Positions 46,524-55,902 of a stretch of DNA of 64,000 nucleotides are shown here, piece by piece (position 1 is the first letter of the stretch; each line of letters begins with the position of its first letter). Origin of the DNA: Acidobacteriota bacterium (GTDB lineage Bacteria; Acidobacteriota; Terriglobia; Terriglobales; Acidobacteriaceae); contig PJLO01000005.1 in NCBI GenBank assembly GCA_003010405.1, positions 219,730 to 283,729 on the forward strand, read 5' to 3'. The notes beneath the pieces are model-generated. The model did no database searches. It was not told the origin of the DNA and saw only the letters and a list, made by a program, of their open reading frames with translations. Both the position numbers and the translations under genes were made by a program.

Positions 46524-47480
46524 ATGGCAGATCGCATTGCCGGACTCGCATTCTTGTTCCCCGGCCAAGGTTCTCAAATCACCGGAATGGGCAAGGAACT
46601 TGCCTTCAATCACGCCGTCGCCCGCCACACCTTCGAGGAAGCCGACGAGGCTCTCGGGTACTCTCTGAGCAAGCTTTGTTTTGAAGGGCCTGACGACCAG
46701 CTTCGACTGACTGAGATAACCCAGCCCGCGATTCTAACCGTATCTGTCGCCGCCACACGCGTGCTTGCCGAAGCCGGGATCCTTCCCAGCTTTGTCGCCG
46801 GACACTCCCTTGGGGAATATTCCGCGCACGTCGCAGCCGGTACTATCTCGTTTGCCGATGCCGTCCGTACTGTGCGCAATCGCGGCAAGTATATGCAGGA
46901 GGCCGTTCCTGTCGGGATCGGGGCTATGGCCGCCATTTTGGCGCTGGGGCTTGTTCAGATCCGCTCTGCCTGCAGCGAAGCCCTTTTCGAGTTTCCCGGC
47001 CAAATCTGCGAACCTGCCAACATCAATTCTCCGGGGCAGGTTGTAATTAGCGGCTCCAAGGCCGCAGTTGAACGTGCCGCCGAGCTTTGCAAGGGCGCTG
47101 GCGCCAAGCGGGCCATTATGCTTCCCGTGAGTGCGCCTTTTCATTGCTCGCTCATGCAACCAGCACAGGACCGTCTCGCGGCTGATCTCCACGCGCTCAC
47201 CTTCAACAATCCGGAGGTCCCAGTACTTTGCAATGTTGAGGCTGCGTTCGTCACCGACGCTGCGAAATCGCGCGATACATTGATTCGCCAGGTTACCGGC
47301 GCAGTGCAGTGGGAAACATCCATGCAGGTGCTGGTGGCCCAGGGCGCCACCCGTTTCCTCGAAGCTGGTCCCGGTTCTGTCCTGACCGGACTCCTGCGCC
47401 AGATCGACAAATCGCAGTCCTGCGTGAACGTAGAGAATGAAGCGACTTTGCAAAAGGCGAAAGCGCTATTCGCAAAGTAA
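46524..47480 (+). CDS. fabD: malonyl-CoA:ACP transacylase FabD
   Basis: 318 residues from ATG 46524, chosen because GGAG is 7 bases ahead; an in-frame start at 46503 is possible. Loads malonyl groups onto ACP for fatty-acid synthesis. FPGQGSQITGMGKEL at the N-terminus, the nucleophile in GHSLGEYSA, the Arg-containing VRNRGKYMQEAVP and the late PFHCSLMQPA (active His) are all present. Ends in a strong hairpin. Confidence 0.96.
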   Translation: MADRIAGLAFLFPGQGSQITGMGKELAFNHAVARHTFEEADEALGYSLSKLCFEGPDDQLRLTEITQPAILTVSVAATRVLAEAGILPSFVAGHSLGEYSAHVAAGTISFADAVRTVRNRGKYMQEAVPVGIGAMAAILALGLVQIRSACSEALFEFPGQICEPANINSPGQVVISGSKAAVERAAELCKGAGAKRAIMLPVSAPFHCSLMQPAQDRLAADLHALTFNNPEVPVLCNVEAAFVTDAAKSRDTLIRQVTGAVQWETSMQVLVAQGATRFLEAGPGSVLTGLLRQIDKSQSCVNVENEATLQKAKALFAK

Positions 47481-47498
47481 TAAAGATTCCAGCGAAAA

Positions 47499-47530
47499 CG
47501 GAACAGCCTGCCGGGCGGCAGGCTGTTCCG
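47499..47530. terminator. bidirectional terminator between fabD and the NTF2-like gene
   Basis: A perfect 14-bp stem (CGGAACAGCCTGCC with its complement, 4-base loop GGGC). On the minus strand the stem is followed by TTTTCGCTGG, so it serves the convergent gene better than fabD. Confidence 0.85.
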
Positions 47531-47548
47531 TGAATCCTCAACTCAGAA

Positions 47549-48010
47549 TCATTCCACCATTTCGTCTGGGGAAAATCCAAGCGTTTTGTCTTTGAACTCC
47601 ACCCGTACCGAGCACAGCTTCTTACGTTCGTTAACCCGGACGCCAACGACAACTCCAGTGGCATTGGGACGGGGCTTCTGTGCGGCCACTATCTTATAGC
47701 TTTTTACTGTTCCCCACTCTCCGCCGGGTCCCCAATCTAAGTAAAAGGCGTGGAAAGTGTAGCGCTTGTATTGATCCGGATGCTGCTTCCAGTTGGGATC
47801 ATTCATCCAGATGCTGTAAGCGCTCTCATAGTTTTTGGCTTGTAACTGAGCAAAAAATCCGTTCACTCGCCGCTCTTCGGGCCAGTAGCGGTTCAACCAC
47901 GCCAGGGTGGAAAGTACGATGACCGCAAGAATCGCGCTCGCAATCCAGATGCGCCGACGGCGTACCTTGGCCGCGTCGTAAGGCTGGGCGTTAAAAAGTG
48001 TGGTGGACAT
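47549..48010 (-). CDS. membrane-anchored hypothetical protein (NTF2-like)
   Basis: 153 residues. One helix at about 20-40 (IWIASAILAVIVLSTLAWL) after a basic N-terminus, then a soluble domain with FFAQLQAKNYESAYSIWMN, YTFHAFYLDWGPGGEW and VRVNERKKLCSVRVEFKDKTLGF, similar in layout to small NTF2-like domains. Function unknown. ATG 48010 was chosen over TTG 48016; no clear Shine-Dalgarno. Confidence 0.7.
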   Translation of the reverse strand: MSTTLFNAQPYDAAKVRRRRIWIASAILAVIVLSTLAWLNRYWPEERRVNGFFAQLQAKNYESAYSIWMNDPNWKQHPDQYKRYTFHAFYLDWGPGGEWGTVKSYKIVAAQKPRPNATGVVVGVRVNERKKLCSVRVEFKDKTLGFSPDEMVE

Positions 48011-48140
48011 GCGCAACTACAAGCTAAAAACCCGAAGAGCAAATGTCAACTCACGCACAGTGTATTGATATCAGCATTCATCGCCGGATTCAGAACTGAA
48101 AAAGCGGATTTCTAAAAACAGCGAAGCTTTTTAACAGAAG

Positions 48141-48179
48141 ACCGAGGCCTGGCGGTGAACCTTTCCGCCCGGCCTTGGT
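48141..48179 (-). terminator. terminator after the YtxH-like gene
   Basis: A two-part 14-bp stem: ACCGAGGCC with GGCCTTGGT (one G-U pair), and inner GGCGG with CCGCC. It lies just past the stop of the minus-strand YtxH gene. The tail TCTTCTGTT is moderately T-rich. Confidence 0.65.
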
Positions 48180-48181
48180 TG

Positions 48182-48418
48182 TTACATTCTCCCCTCGGTT
48201 CCGGTTCGCATCTCATTCACCGCACGTTCCGCGGTGGACTTCACTTCCTCCATTCCGCTCCGGACACGTTCGCGGCCCTGTTCATAGCTCTCTTTTGCAG
48301 AACGCGCCAGGTCACTGGCACGTTCGCTCAGATTTTCGCGTGTCTGTTCTCCGCTCCTGGGGGCAAACAGCATTCCTAATCCGATTCCAATCCCCAGGCC
48401 AATCCAAAAGTTCCTCAT
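48182..48418 (-). CDS. YtxH-domain small protein
   Basis: 78 residues. MRNFWIGLGIGIGLGMLFAPRSGEQTR is the typical YtxH start: a Gly-rich membrane helix then APxSGxxTR. The rest is a charged amphipathic helix (SERASDLARSAKESYEQGRERVRSGMEEV). GGAGG precedes the ATG. Such proteins are associated with stress response; the exact role is unknown. Confidence 0.85.
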   Translation of the reverse strand: MRNFWIGLGIGIGLGMLFAPRSGEQTRENLSERASDLARSAKESYEQGRERVRSGMEEVKSTAERAVNEMRTGTEGRM

Positions 48419-48635
48419 TTTCCCTCCTGCTGAAAGTCGGGCGCTCTGCCCTTTTGTGCCAATATCGACGCGAATTGCGCCGGGTTTCTGTTCGTATTTG
48501 GATTTGCCACAAACGTTTTAAAGGCAGATTGAACTGATGCGCTTGCTCATGAAAGGTTTGCCGCGTCTGATGTTGCCACGCGGAATCAATTTTCGATGCG
48601 CTCGAGAGTATGTTGCACGTTGAGTACTCAAGTGC

Positions 48636-48665
48636 AAAAGAAAAACCCCGAAATTGATCCGGGGT
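48636..48665 (-). terminator. rho-independent terminator of the TPR (YfgM-like) gene
   Basis: Read on the minus strand: ACCCCG, a 9-base loop, CGGGGT, then TTTTTCTTTT. Positioned 34 bases past the stop at 48699. Confidence 0.88.
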
Positions 48666-48698
48666 CCTTTGATGTTTCTTGCACTCTGATCGCCTGAA

Positions 48699-49409
48699 CT
48701 ATTTCAAATCTTCCTGACGAATTTTTGCAATCTGTCCCACTGCATTCTTAGGATTGTCCTTGGCAATCTGCTCGTAGATCACCTTAGCCTTATCGGGCTG
48801 ATGTTCGGCGAGATAGGTGTCGGCCAACGCAAGCTGGGCACTGGCTTTGGGAACGGCGACGGTGGGTTTCTCAATCAGCATCTGAAGCAAATTGATCGCG
48901 TCCTGATCGCGCTGCTCGTCGCGATATACCCCCGCTAATGCATATTTTGCAAGCGACGCCAGTTCTTTGCGGCGGGTGTTGCTGATTGCGCGCAGTTGGT
49001 CTTCGGCAACCTTGTAGTTGCCCAACTCTCTCTCGGTCACTCCGGCAAGATAGCGGGAGTACTGACCCGACTTCGTCCAGCCGAACTGATCGCTAACGCC
49101 GTAAAAGGCATTCTTGGCGGCAATCAAGCGGTCCTGGTCGCTATTGAAGGTGGTGATAGATTCTTCTTTCGGCGTGCCCGGAGGCAATACCGGGGTGCTG
49201 TAGATCACCAGAGCTTTCCCAAGCGCATTGCTTGCCTGCTCTTCGCGTGAATTCATGTAGAAATAAATGCCGCTTCCCAGCAGCAGCAGGACTACAACTG
49301 CGGAGACGACCTTCACGACCAGGGAGCGATGCTCCACAACTTCTTGTACGGCTCCCACGGCGGTCGTTGCAAACTTGTCCTGCTTCAAATCATGACGGGT
49401 ATAACGCAC
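48699..49409 (-). CDS. YfgM-like TPR membrane protein
   Basis: 236 residues from GTG 49409, which has AAGGAAATTCCC ahead; the frame is open to 49481 but that stretch is not conserved-looking. One helix (VVKVVSAVVVLLLLGSGIYFYM, about 30-50), then TPR-like repeats (AAKNAFYGVSDQFGWTKSGQYSRYLAGVTERELGNYKVAEDQLRAI). Resembles YfgM, an ancillary protein of the SecYEG translocon; assignment by architecture only. Stands alone. Confidence 0.75.
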   Translation of the reverse strand: MRYTRHDLKQDKFATTAVGAVQEVVEHRSLVVKVVSAVVVLLLLGSGIYFYMNSREEQASNALGKALVIYSTPVLPPGTPKEESITTFNSDQDRLIAAKNAFYGVSDQFGWTKSGQYSRYLAGVTERELGNYKVAEDQLRAISNTRRKELASLAKYALAGVYRDEQRDQDAINLLQMLIEKPTVAVPKASAQLALADTYLAEHQPDKAKVIYEQIAKDNPKNAVGQIAKIRQEDLK

Positions 49410-49701
49410 GGGAATTTCCTTCGCTGAACTGGTGAACTGTCTGAAAAACTTGATGCTATCAGCCCCCAACGTGAAGGTCAATGAATCCCCGGCTCAGCTG
49501 CAATGATCCGGAATACCTGAAAATTTGCATTCGCTCTCAGCCAGAAATCCATTTTGGCAAATTATTGGATTAATGGGCTGACCCACCCGCCTGAACCTGC
49601 TTTTCGGACTGCAAGACCGGCATTGAAAAACTCACTCGCATTCAGCACAATAGCTGCACTTCCCGAGCTTGCTCGGATTCACGTTTCGCCACAGGACATG
49701 A

Positions 49702-50622
49702 ATGGCTTACACGCTGGAACTGGATCGTGTCACTAAGGCTTTCGACGGATTTGTCGCCGTCGATCATCTCTCCTTCAATATTTCCGAGGGTGAAGTCTTC
49801 GGCTTGCTCGGTCCCAACGGCGCAGGCAAGACCAGCACAATCCGCATGATGATTGGCATCACGGTTCCTGACTCAGGCGCGGTCCGGGTCTTTGGACAGC
49901 CACTCGCCCGACGGCTTCTCGACCGCATCGGATACCTTCCCGAAGAGCGCGGACTCTACAAGAAGATGAAAATAATCGAGAACCTCGTCTTTTTGGCCCG
50001 GCTCAGAGGGCTTAGCGCTTCCGAAGGCGCTCACCGTTCGATGGAATGGCTGGAGCGCTTCGATCTGGGACGGTGGGCCAACTCCCGAGTGGAAGAACTC
50101 TCGAAGGGAATGCAGCAGAAGACGCAGTTCATTGCGGCGATCATTCATAACCCGGACTTTTTGATCCTCGATGAGCCTTTCAGCGGTCTCGACCCGGCGA
50201 GCTCAGTGGTCCTTAAGGATGCGTTGCTCGATCTCAAAAAGCAGGGCAAAACGATTCTGTTCTCCACGCATCGCATGGACACCGTTGAGCGCCTTTGCGA
50301 TTCAATCTGCCTCGTGAACCAGGGCCGCAGCGTTCTTCTTGGAGTCCTGCGCGACATAAAGGCCAGCTACGGCCGCAGCAGCATTCAGCTTGAGTATGAA
50401 GGCGAGCTTCCATTACTCAATGATCCCGCGCTGGTCGCTGGCTCCAATGACTTTGGAAACTATGTGGAACTGCGGCTCGCGCCGGGGGCCGATCCTCAGC
50501 GTGTTCTGGAACTAGCCCTGCGTACCGCGAAGATCCACCGATTTGAAATGGTTGAGCCTTCGCTGGAGGAAATCTTCATCGACACGGTTGATTCCAGCCG
50601 GGTGGACACCAACCGTGCGTAA
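49702..50622 (+). CDS. NatA-like ABC exporter ATP-binding subunit
   Basis: 306 residues. Walker A GPNGAGKTS, signature LSKGMQQKTQ (S in place of the usual GG), Walker B LILDEPFSGLDP and switch His STHRMDTVE are visible, with a DUF4162-like end (EMVEPSLEEIFIDTV). Most like NatA, partner of a Na+ exporter. It overlaps the permease gene start at 50615 by 8 bases. Confidence 0.9.
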   Translation: MAYTLELDRVTKAFDGFVAVDHLSFNISEGEVFGLLGPNGAGKTSTIRMMIGITVPDSGAVRVFGQPLARRLLDRIGYLPEERGLYKKMKIIENLVFLARLRGLSASEGAHRSMEWLERFDLGRWANSRVEELSKGMQQKTQFIAAIIHNPDFLILDEPFSGLDPASSVVLKDALLDLKKQGKTILFSTHRMDTVERLCDSICLVNQGRSVLLGVLRDIKASYGRSSIQLEYEGELPLLNDPALVAGSNDFGNYVELRLAPGADPQRVLELALRTAKIHRFEMVEPSLEEIFIDTVDSSRVDTNRA

Positions 50623-51910
50623 CATTCTGCTCATCATCGGTCGCGAATACCTTGTCCGGGTCCGCACCAAATCGTTCATTTTCGTTACGCTGCTCATGCC
50701 GCTCTTGCTGGGATGCGCGGTAGTGATTCCCAACTTACTTATGCTGGATGGCACGGACGTCAGGCATATCGTGATTGTCGCCGCTGACGGATCGCTTGCC
50801 AATTCGGTGAAATCCGAACTTGCACCCTTCCATGCCTCCGGCGAAGAGATTCCGACACAAACGGGTGACGGAAAAACAGATCGGCCCCGGTTCAATGTCA
50901 GCGTTGAAACCGCTCCCACCGAAGCGTTGCGCCGGCAGCTCAGCACGCGGGTTCGCGATGGCAGTCTAGACGGCTTTCTCTGGATCGACGCCGACGCAGT
51001 CACCACCCGGAAAGGAACCTACTATTCGCGGAACGCCAGCGACATTATTGAATCCTCGATTGTCAGTCGCGCCCTGCGTTTAGCGCTCAGCGAGCGCCTG
51101 TTAGCAGGCCAGGGCTTGTCGCCTGCGCAGGCCAAAGAAGTGCTCGGCCAGGTGAATCTCAATACTGTGCACATAGACAAGCAGGGGACCCGTGAGTCCA
51201 ATGGCATGGGAGCGTTCCTCCTGCCATTTCTTCTGCTCATGGCGATCTACATGACCGTTCTCATTTACGGTCTTTACGTGATGCGCTCTGTACTGGAAGA
51301 AAAAGCCTCCCGCGTTGTCGAGGTCTTGCTCTCCAGCGTTACCCCCATGCAGCTCATGGCAGGAAAGATCATAGGGGTTGGAGCCGTCGGCCTGACCCAA
51401 GTCAGCATCTGGGCTGCTGCCGGAATTATTCTCGGAAAATTTACAAATGCTTCCCATGCGGTTGGCGAGTCCATGAAGGACGCTCACTTATCGGTGGCCG
51501 TCATCATCGCTTTTTTAGTGTTTTTTATCCTCGGCTATGCGACTTATGCTTGCCTGTACGCGGCCATCGGAGCCATGGTCAACAGCGACGAAGAAGCGCA
51601 GCAATTTCAGTTTCCCGTCACTCTTCCTCTGATTTTGTGCATTGTTCTTGCAACGGCTATCATGCGCGACCCTGACACGACGTTGGCCTTCGTGCTCTCC
51701 ATGTTTCCTTTGACATCGCCCATAATTATGTTTGTGCGAATCTCGGTTTCCACGCCGCCGCTATGGCAGATTGCGTATTCTATTGCTATCAGCCTCGCCT
51801 CGCTTTACGGTCTTGTATGGCTCACATCGCGCATCTACCGCGTAGGGATTCTGATGTACGGCAAGCGTCCCACACTCTCGGAAATCTTCAAGTGGATTCA
51901 CTATGTCTGA
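50615..51910 (+). CDS. NatB-like ABC exporter permease
   Basis: 431 residues from GTG 50615, overlapping the ATPase gene. An N-terminal helix (FIFVTLLMPLLLGCAVVIPNLLML), a large extracytoplasmic domain of about 150 residues, then helices with VMRSVLEEKASRVVEVLLSSVTPMQLMAGKIIGV, typical of NatB/ABC-2 permeases. Inner membrane. Closed by a long bidirectional terminator. Confidence 0.88.
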   Translation: MRNILLIIGREYLVRVRTKSFIFVTLLMPLLLGCAVVIPNLLMLDGTDVRHIVIVAADGSLANSVKSELAPFHASGEEIPTQTGDGKTDRPRFNVSVETAPTEALRRQLSTRVRDGSLDGFLWIDADAVTTRKGTYYSRNASDIIESSIVSRALRLALSERLLAGQGLSPAQAKEVLGQVNLNTVHIDKQGTRESNGMGAFLLPFLLLMAIYMTVLIYGLYVMRSVLEEKASRVVEVLLSSVTPMQLMAGKIIGVGAVGLTQVSIWAAAGIILGKFTNASHAVGESMKDAHLSVAVIIAFLVFFILGYATYACLYAAIGAMVNSDEEAQQFQFPVTLPLILCIVLATAIMRDPDTTLAFVLSMFPLTSPIIMFVRISVSTPPLWQIAYSIAISLASLYGLVWLTSRIYRVGILMYGKRPTLSEIFKWIHYV

Positions 51911-51922
51911 ATGACAAAAAAG

Positions 51923-51989
51923 AAGAGACTAGCAAGGAACTCCCAGGTTTGCACATGGCTCGCCTGGGGCCTTGAACAGTCTCTTTTCT
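51923..51989. terminator. three-tier bidirectional terminator
   Basis: Nested perfect arms AAGAGACT/AGTCTCTT (8 bp), CAAGG/CCTTG (5 bp) and CCCAGG/CCTGGG (6 bp) with T-rich ends on both strands. It lies between the convergent permease and AsmA-family genes. Confidence 0.85.
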
Positions 51990-52004
51990 TCAGCTTCTCT
52001 GCTG

Positions 52005-53888
52005 CTATTTCTTCTTTTTCCCAAACAGTCCCGAAATTCCGCTCACAGCCTCGGAGGCTGCATTGCTGCCCTTCTGCTGCGGGCTTGCAGCTGCCTCCGG
52101 CTGTTTGTTTCCGCCGAGTCCGAGTATCCCACCAGCACCTCCTTTGCCCAGTAGGCCCTCGGTAAATTGACTTGGATTACTGAAGCTCGGCAGCAGATTG
52201 TTCATTCGCATCTCTGCCATCGCGGTTAGATCCGGCGTCACCTTCGGACTCGGAATAGTTCCTGTTACCAGCACCGGCACCACGATCTCGCCGTTCCTAT
52301 TAGCCATCGCCGTCGTCATCAATCCGCCGATTGAGTTTCCGCCCACTTGCTGTGAACTTTGTTTTGACAAGACTGCCGTGGCTCTCATGTTCAGCCCTTG
52401 ATCCACCAGCGAGGCCGCCCCGCTGGCCCCAATAGTTCCGGCATCGGTTACGGCCTTCAAATCGTTCGTATTAGCCACTCCGTTCTTCAGATCAAAAGTT
52501 CCGGTCAATTGGGAAACGTGCGTAGCTCCGTCGGCGACCTTGGTTGTGCCCGTAAACTTTCCGATTTCGCCGAGTTTCTGCGCCATGTCGACGCCGGTCA
52601 GCTTGCCGTTATCCATCTTCACCGTAATGCGGCCCGTCAGGGTCTTCACCACGTCCTCTCCCGGAGGAACCATATTTAGCGTGATCAGCACGGAGTTGGC
52701 TTCCACACCCTTTACTTTCAGTTGAGATGTGCTGAGCGTTCCCGCCACCGCCGGTCCGCTCAGCGGCCCGCGAGCCGTCAGGTTTGCGCTCAGTCTTCCG
52801 CTCGGTTCCATACCTGGGCTCAGTGTCATTCCAAGCGCTTCGCCCAGCTTCACCAGTTCGGTCAGCGAAGCGTTTTGCGTAGTCACGTTTAGGTTGGCCA
52901 CTGCCGGAACAGTGCTCTCATTCACCGTACCGTTGATTACGAATGGCGCGGAGCCGATCTTGACCAGAGTGTTGCTGACTTGCAGCAACTCGGTCTTCAG
53001 ATCGTTGGTCGCGTTGTAGTCCAGCTCAATTGGAAAACCAAGTTTTTTGCCGTGCGCTACTACGTTTTCCATGCGCACTGTCCCCGTGGTGGAAACCTTT
53101 CCTGCCTCATTCTTGAACTTCAGGTTCCCACTGATGCTCGCGTCGGTCCCAGCCAGCGCCTTTGAATTTAGATACTGCTGCGCTCCGCTCAGTCCAACTT
53201 GATCCAGTTCCAGAGTCCCCTCAAAGGGAGTGCTCACCATTGTCGCATCGTTGATTGGTCCACCGTGCCAGTCGAGTTTCGCAAGTTCCTTGCCCGCTCC
53301 CGGAAGATGCGCGCTTACGGTGACATCGAATGGCTTATCCGGTGCAAAGTTCTTCAGCACCATGTCGATATGGTTATATTCCATGCGCGGTTGGTGCTTC
53401 TGCTGGTCAGTAATTGCCACGGCTCCGTCGTCGATTACGAAGCGGTCAAGTTTTATAGCGTGCTTCTCTTCTTCTGGCTTTTCTTTCTTTGGATGCTCCT
53501 GCCTTCCGATGCTCGAGAAATTCCAGCTTCCATCGACTCCGCGAATCAGCTCTAACTGCGGGTGCACCATGTGCAAACTCGTCACCTGTACCTCTTTGTG
53601 CAAGAGCGGCATCAGCTTCACTTCAACGTCGAGTTCCTGCGCCAGCGCAAACGGCTTTCCGGAGTTGTACTTCGGATCTTCTCCGATGACTGCGTTCTGT
53701 ACTTTGAAAGTAGGTGGCAGCAACTTGAGGTTCATCTGTCCTAGTTGCACCTGCCGTCCTAGTTGTTTCTGCAACTCCGCCTGGATGCGGTCGTGATAAT
53801 GGTTCACGTCCAGCATCCCCGGCAAAATTGCCACTATCGCAAGCACCACCACCAGCACAATGCCGACTACTATCAAGGTTTTTTTCAT
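52005..53888 (-). CDS. AsmA-family envelope protein
   Basis: 627 residues from ATG 53888 (GAGG ahead); the frame is open to 54011. N-terminal helix MKKTLIVVGIVLVVVLAIVAIL, then the AsmA domain (DVNHYHDRIQAELQKQLGRQVQLGQMNLKLLP...) and a C-terminal AsmA_2-like part (KLGEIGKFTGTTKVADGATHVSQLTGTFDLKNGV), ending in a low-complexity Lys-rich tail (LFGKKKK). Family members bridge inner and outer membranes in lipid transport or outer-membrane assembly. Stands alone. Confidence 0.88.
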   Translation of the reverse strand: MKKTLIVVGIVLVVVLAIVAILPGMLDVNHYHDRIQAELQKQLGRQVQLGQMNLKLLPPTFKVQNAVIGEDPKYNSGKPFALAQELDVEVKLMPLLHKEVQVTSLHMVHPQLELIRGVDGSWNFSSIGRQEHPKKEKPEEEKHAIKLDRFVIDDGAVAITDQQKHQPRMEYNHIDMVLKNFAPDKPFDVTVSAHLPGAGKELAKLDWHGGPINDATMVSTPFEGTLELDQVGLSGAQQYLNSKALAGTDASISGNLKFKNEAGKVSTTGTVRMENVVAHGKKLGFPIELDYNATNDLKTELLQVSNTLVKIGSAPFVINGTVNESTVPAVANLNVTTQNASLTELVKLGEALGMTLSPGMEPSGRLSANLTARGPLSGPAVAGTLSTSQLKVKGVEANSVLITLNMVPPGEDVVKTLTGRITVKMDNGKLTGVDMAQKLGEIGKFTGTTKVADGATHVSQLTGTFDLKNGVANTNDLKAVTDAGTIGASGAASLVDQGLNMRATAVLSKQSSQQVGGNSIGGLMTTAMANRNGEIVVPVLVTGTIPSPKVTPDLTAMAEMRMNNLLPSFSNPSQFTEGLLGKGGAGGILGLGGNKQPEAAASPQQKGSNAASEAVSGISGLFGKKKK

Positions 53889-54011
53889 GTTTGCCTCGGA
53901 ATAAAATCGACGCGATTCTATCTCGACTAGACGCCACGCGCCAGAGTGGAGTGATCCGTTTGTCAGTTGTACGTGATACCTCCGCTTTTCAGGGGGCGAG
54001 TAGGGAACCAT

Positions 54012-54346
54012 GAAAAGCTGAATTCCTAGTCGAAAGCCCCTGTTGAGCGGAGGAGCGTCGCGGACTCATTCTAGTACGTAGACGGAGAACGCCTCGGCTT
54101 TGTAGCGGTCCGAGTGGAGCCCGGAAAAGCGACAATGCGCGATGTCAGCTTTCACATCTAGCCAACTTTTATCTTTGATTGGCGGCACACCTGGACGTTT
54201 CGGGGGCGCGCTGTTGGTACGCAGGGCAAAGCATGATGCTGGCTCTGCGTACCGGTTTCCGTTTCTATAATGCACTTGGCCGCTGCAATCACCCGCTCCT
54301 GATAAGCCCGAGTAAGGTAAAGGCGGCACGGGCGGAATTCCTGCGC
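54012..54346. other. 335-base gap between the AsmA-family and DUF2934 genes
   Basis: The minus-strand frame 54066-54329 has an uninterrupted 87 codons but no Shine-Dalgarno or recognisable motif, so it is not called. A TATAAT at 54274-54279 on the plus strand is preceded by no good -35 and has no gene downstream on that strand. Confidence 0.3.
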
Positions 54347-54583
54347 TCAGGCAGCCTTTTCTTGTTCCTGTAATGACATTAGAGACATTCTGGAAGCTTT
54401 AAAATCAGCCTCTGCCTGGAGCCAGTCATCCAGGTCATATCCATCGATTCTTCCGCGCTGCTCGAAGAGTTCATACGCACGGAGCCGGATTTCCTGCATC
54501 TTTCGTTCTCTGTATACCCTGCCCCGATTCATGGCATCCACTATACCGGAACCCATCCCGCACCGACTCACCGCAGTTGACAT
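54347..54583 (-). CDS. DUF2934 small protein
   Basis: 78 residues from ATG 54583; the frame is open to 54805 and other starts are possible. The DUF2934 pattern is clear: IRLRAYELFEQRGRIDGYDLDDWLQAE, a helix-turn-helix-like pair common in acidobacteria and proteobacteria. Function unknown. The upstream residues of the long frame do not look conserved. Confidence 0.7.
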   Translation of the reverse strand: MSTAVSRCGMGSGIVDAMNRGRVYRERKMQEIRLRAYELFEQRGRIDGYDLDDWLQAEADFKASRMSLMSLQEQEKAA

Positions 54584-55004
54584 ATCGAAACCCATGCAAC
54601 TGCGAGTGAAACAGCTCGGGAACAGGAATAGCTTGAAATCCTCACGCCGTGCAGTGCCGGCCGGGGCTAGATCGCTTCGATCGCTAGTCGCCACAATTTC
54701 CATTCCGCTTCGGTTCTTCGCTTTAATCATCTGAGCTACGCTCCTCTCGTACCCGCTGAAGCCAATTTGCTTCAGCCCCGCCAGGTTCGCCGTTGTTGAA
54801 AGCACTTGCGCTCACTTCCACTAAGTTGGATGCTGCGTGGGCGCATTCTGTTGTGGTGCCGATCCGATTTGTTCGGAGGCGCTTGACGGAGAACCCGTAA
54901 CCGGGTCTTAAGCGAATTTGTAAGGTGAGCGGTTTTGACTGCGGGGCCTTAGGGCTGGTGCCCAAAGTTTTCGGGTTAGTACATCGGATTCCACCAGGAA
55001 ATTC

Positions 55005-55817
55005 CTAATTTTCAAGTTTTTTCGAGTTGCGGGTAAGCTCCCATGCCTTCGCGTACTTCAGGCTGACGTACGTTGAGTGGTAAAGGTGGAGCAGCAATCC
55101 CTCGGCACCATCCAGAAAGCCGAGCCGGAAGAAATAGTTGTAGATGAAGGTAAAGAATGGGTTAAGGACGATATTAAGCAAACTGAAGCCTCGGGGAGCT
55201 TTCATCTCGGCTCCGAGCGAAGAGTATCGGTTTGCGTGCTCGATGTAGTCGGCGATTGACGAATGGGCGTGATGGATCAGATCGCTGTGCAAGTCTCCCA
55301 CCAGGCCCGGAATCTGAAGCTCTTCGTTCACTGGGCAATCTTCAACCCGTCCGGCCCCCTTGCGCATGAGGCGGCGCTTCGGGTCGGGGTAGTGGCCGCC
55401 GTGCCTGATCCAGCGACCGAATTGATAGTTTCGGCGCGCGATGCGATATGCGACAGGAGCGGGACGGGGTGTTTCGGCCTGGCCGCTGAGGATGGCGGCG
55501 ATCTCTGCCTGCAGTTCCGGGGTGAGGCTCTCGTCGGCATCGAGCAGTAGAATCCAGTCCCCGGTTGCCTTGTCGATGGCCGAGTTCTTCTGGCGCGGGA
55601 AACCCTTCCATGGCTCATGGAAAATTTTAACTTTCGGGCCAAACGACGAGGCTATTTCCAACGTGCGGTCGGTGGAGCCGCTGTCAACGAAGATTATTTC
55701 GTCTGCCAGGTTGATCACACTGGAGAGCGTGCGAGCGACATTCGCTTCCTCGTTGCAGGCCACCATGGCAACCGAAAGTGTTTCGCGCGCGCTCCGTGAT
55801 GGATTCTGCTCTGGCAT
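55005..55817 (-). CDS. family 2 glycosyltransferase (WaaE/KdtX-like)
   Basis: 270 residues. GT-A fold: LSVAMVACNEEANVARTLSSV, DEIIFVDSGSTDRT, and the DxD in LLLDADESL. The following RRNYQFGRWIRHGGHYPDPKRRLMRKG matches LPS-core type enzymes of the WaaE/KdtX group. Inverting, uses a nucleotide sugar. Probably LPS core or capsule; no partner genes adjacent. No strong Shine-Dalgarno at ATG 55817. Confidence 0.88.
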   Translation of the reverse strand: MPEQNPSRSARETLSVAMVACNEEANVARTLSSVINLADEIIFVDSGSTDRTLEIASSFGPKVKIFHEPWKGFPRQKNSAIDKATGDWILLLDADESLTPELQAEIAAILSGQAETPRPAPVAYRIARRNYQFGRWIRHGGHYPDPKRRLMRKGAGRVEDCPVNEELQIPGLVGDLHSDLIHHAHSSIADYIEHANRYSSLGAEMKAPRGFSLLNIVLNPFFTFIYNYFFRLGFLDGAEGLLLHLYHSTYVSLKYAKAWELTRNSKKLEN

Positions 55818-55902
55818 GGTCTTATCGTAACAACTAAAATTTGTTTTTCAGCTCTGCCTCTGCCGAATTTTACAGCGGGCACCCGTCACCTGGTTTTAAT
55901 AA

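Noticed and set aside
54066..54329. 87-codon minus-strand frame between the AsmA and DUF2934 genes
   Set aside because: No Shine-Dalgarno or recognisable motif; left uncalled.
54661..54745. tRNA-like 5' half on the minus strand (GGAGCGTAGCTCAGATGATT)
   Set aside because: The D-arm does not close (AAGC against GCTC), and no anticodon stem or GTTCRA T-loop follows, so it is not a tRNA gene. A short GTACGAGAGGA next to it also recalls the 23S sarcin-ricin loop, but the match is too short to count.
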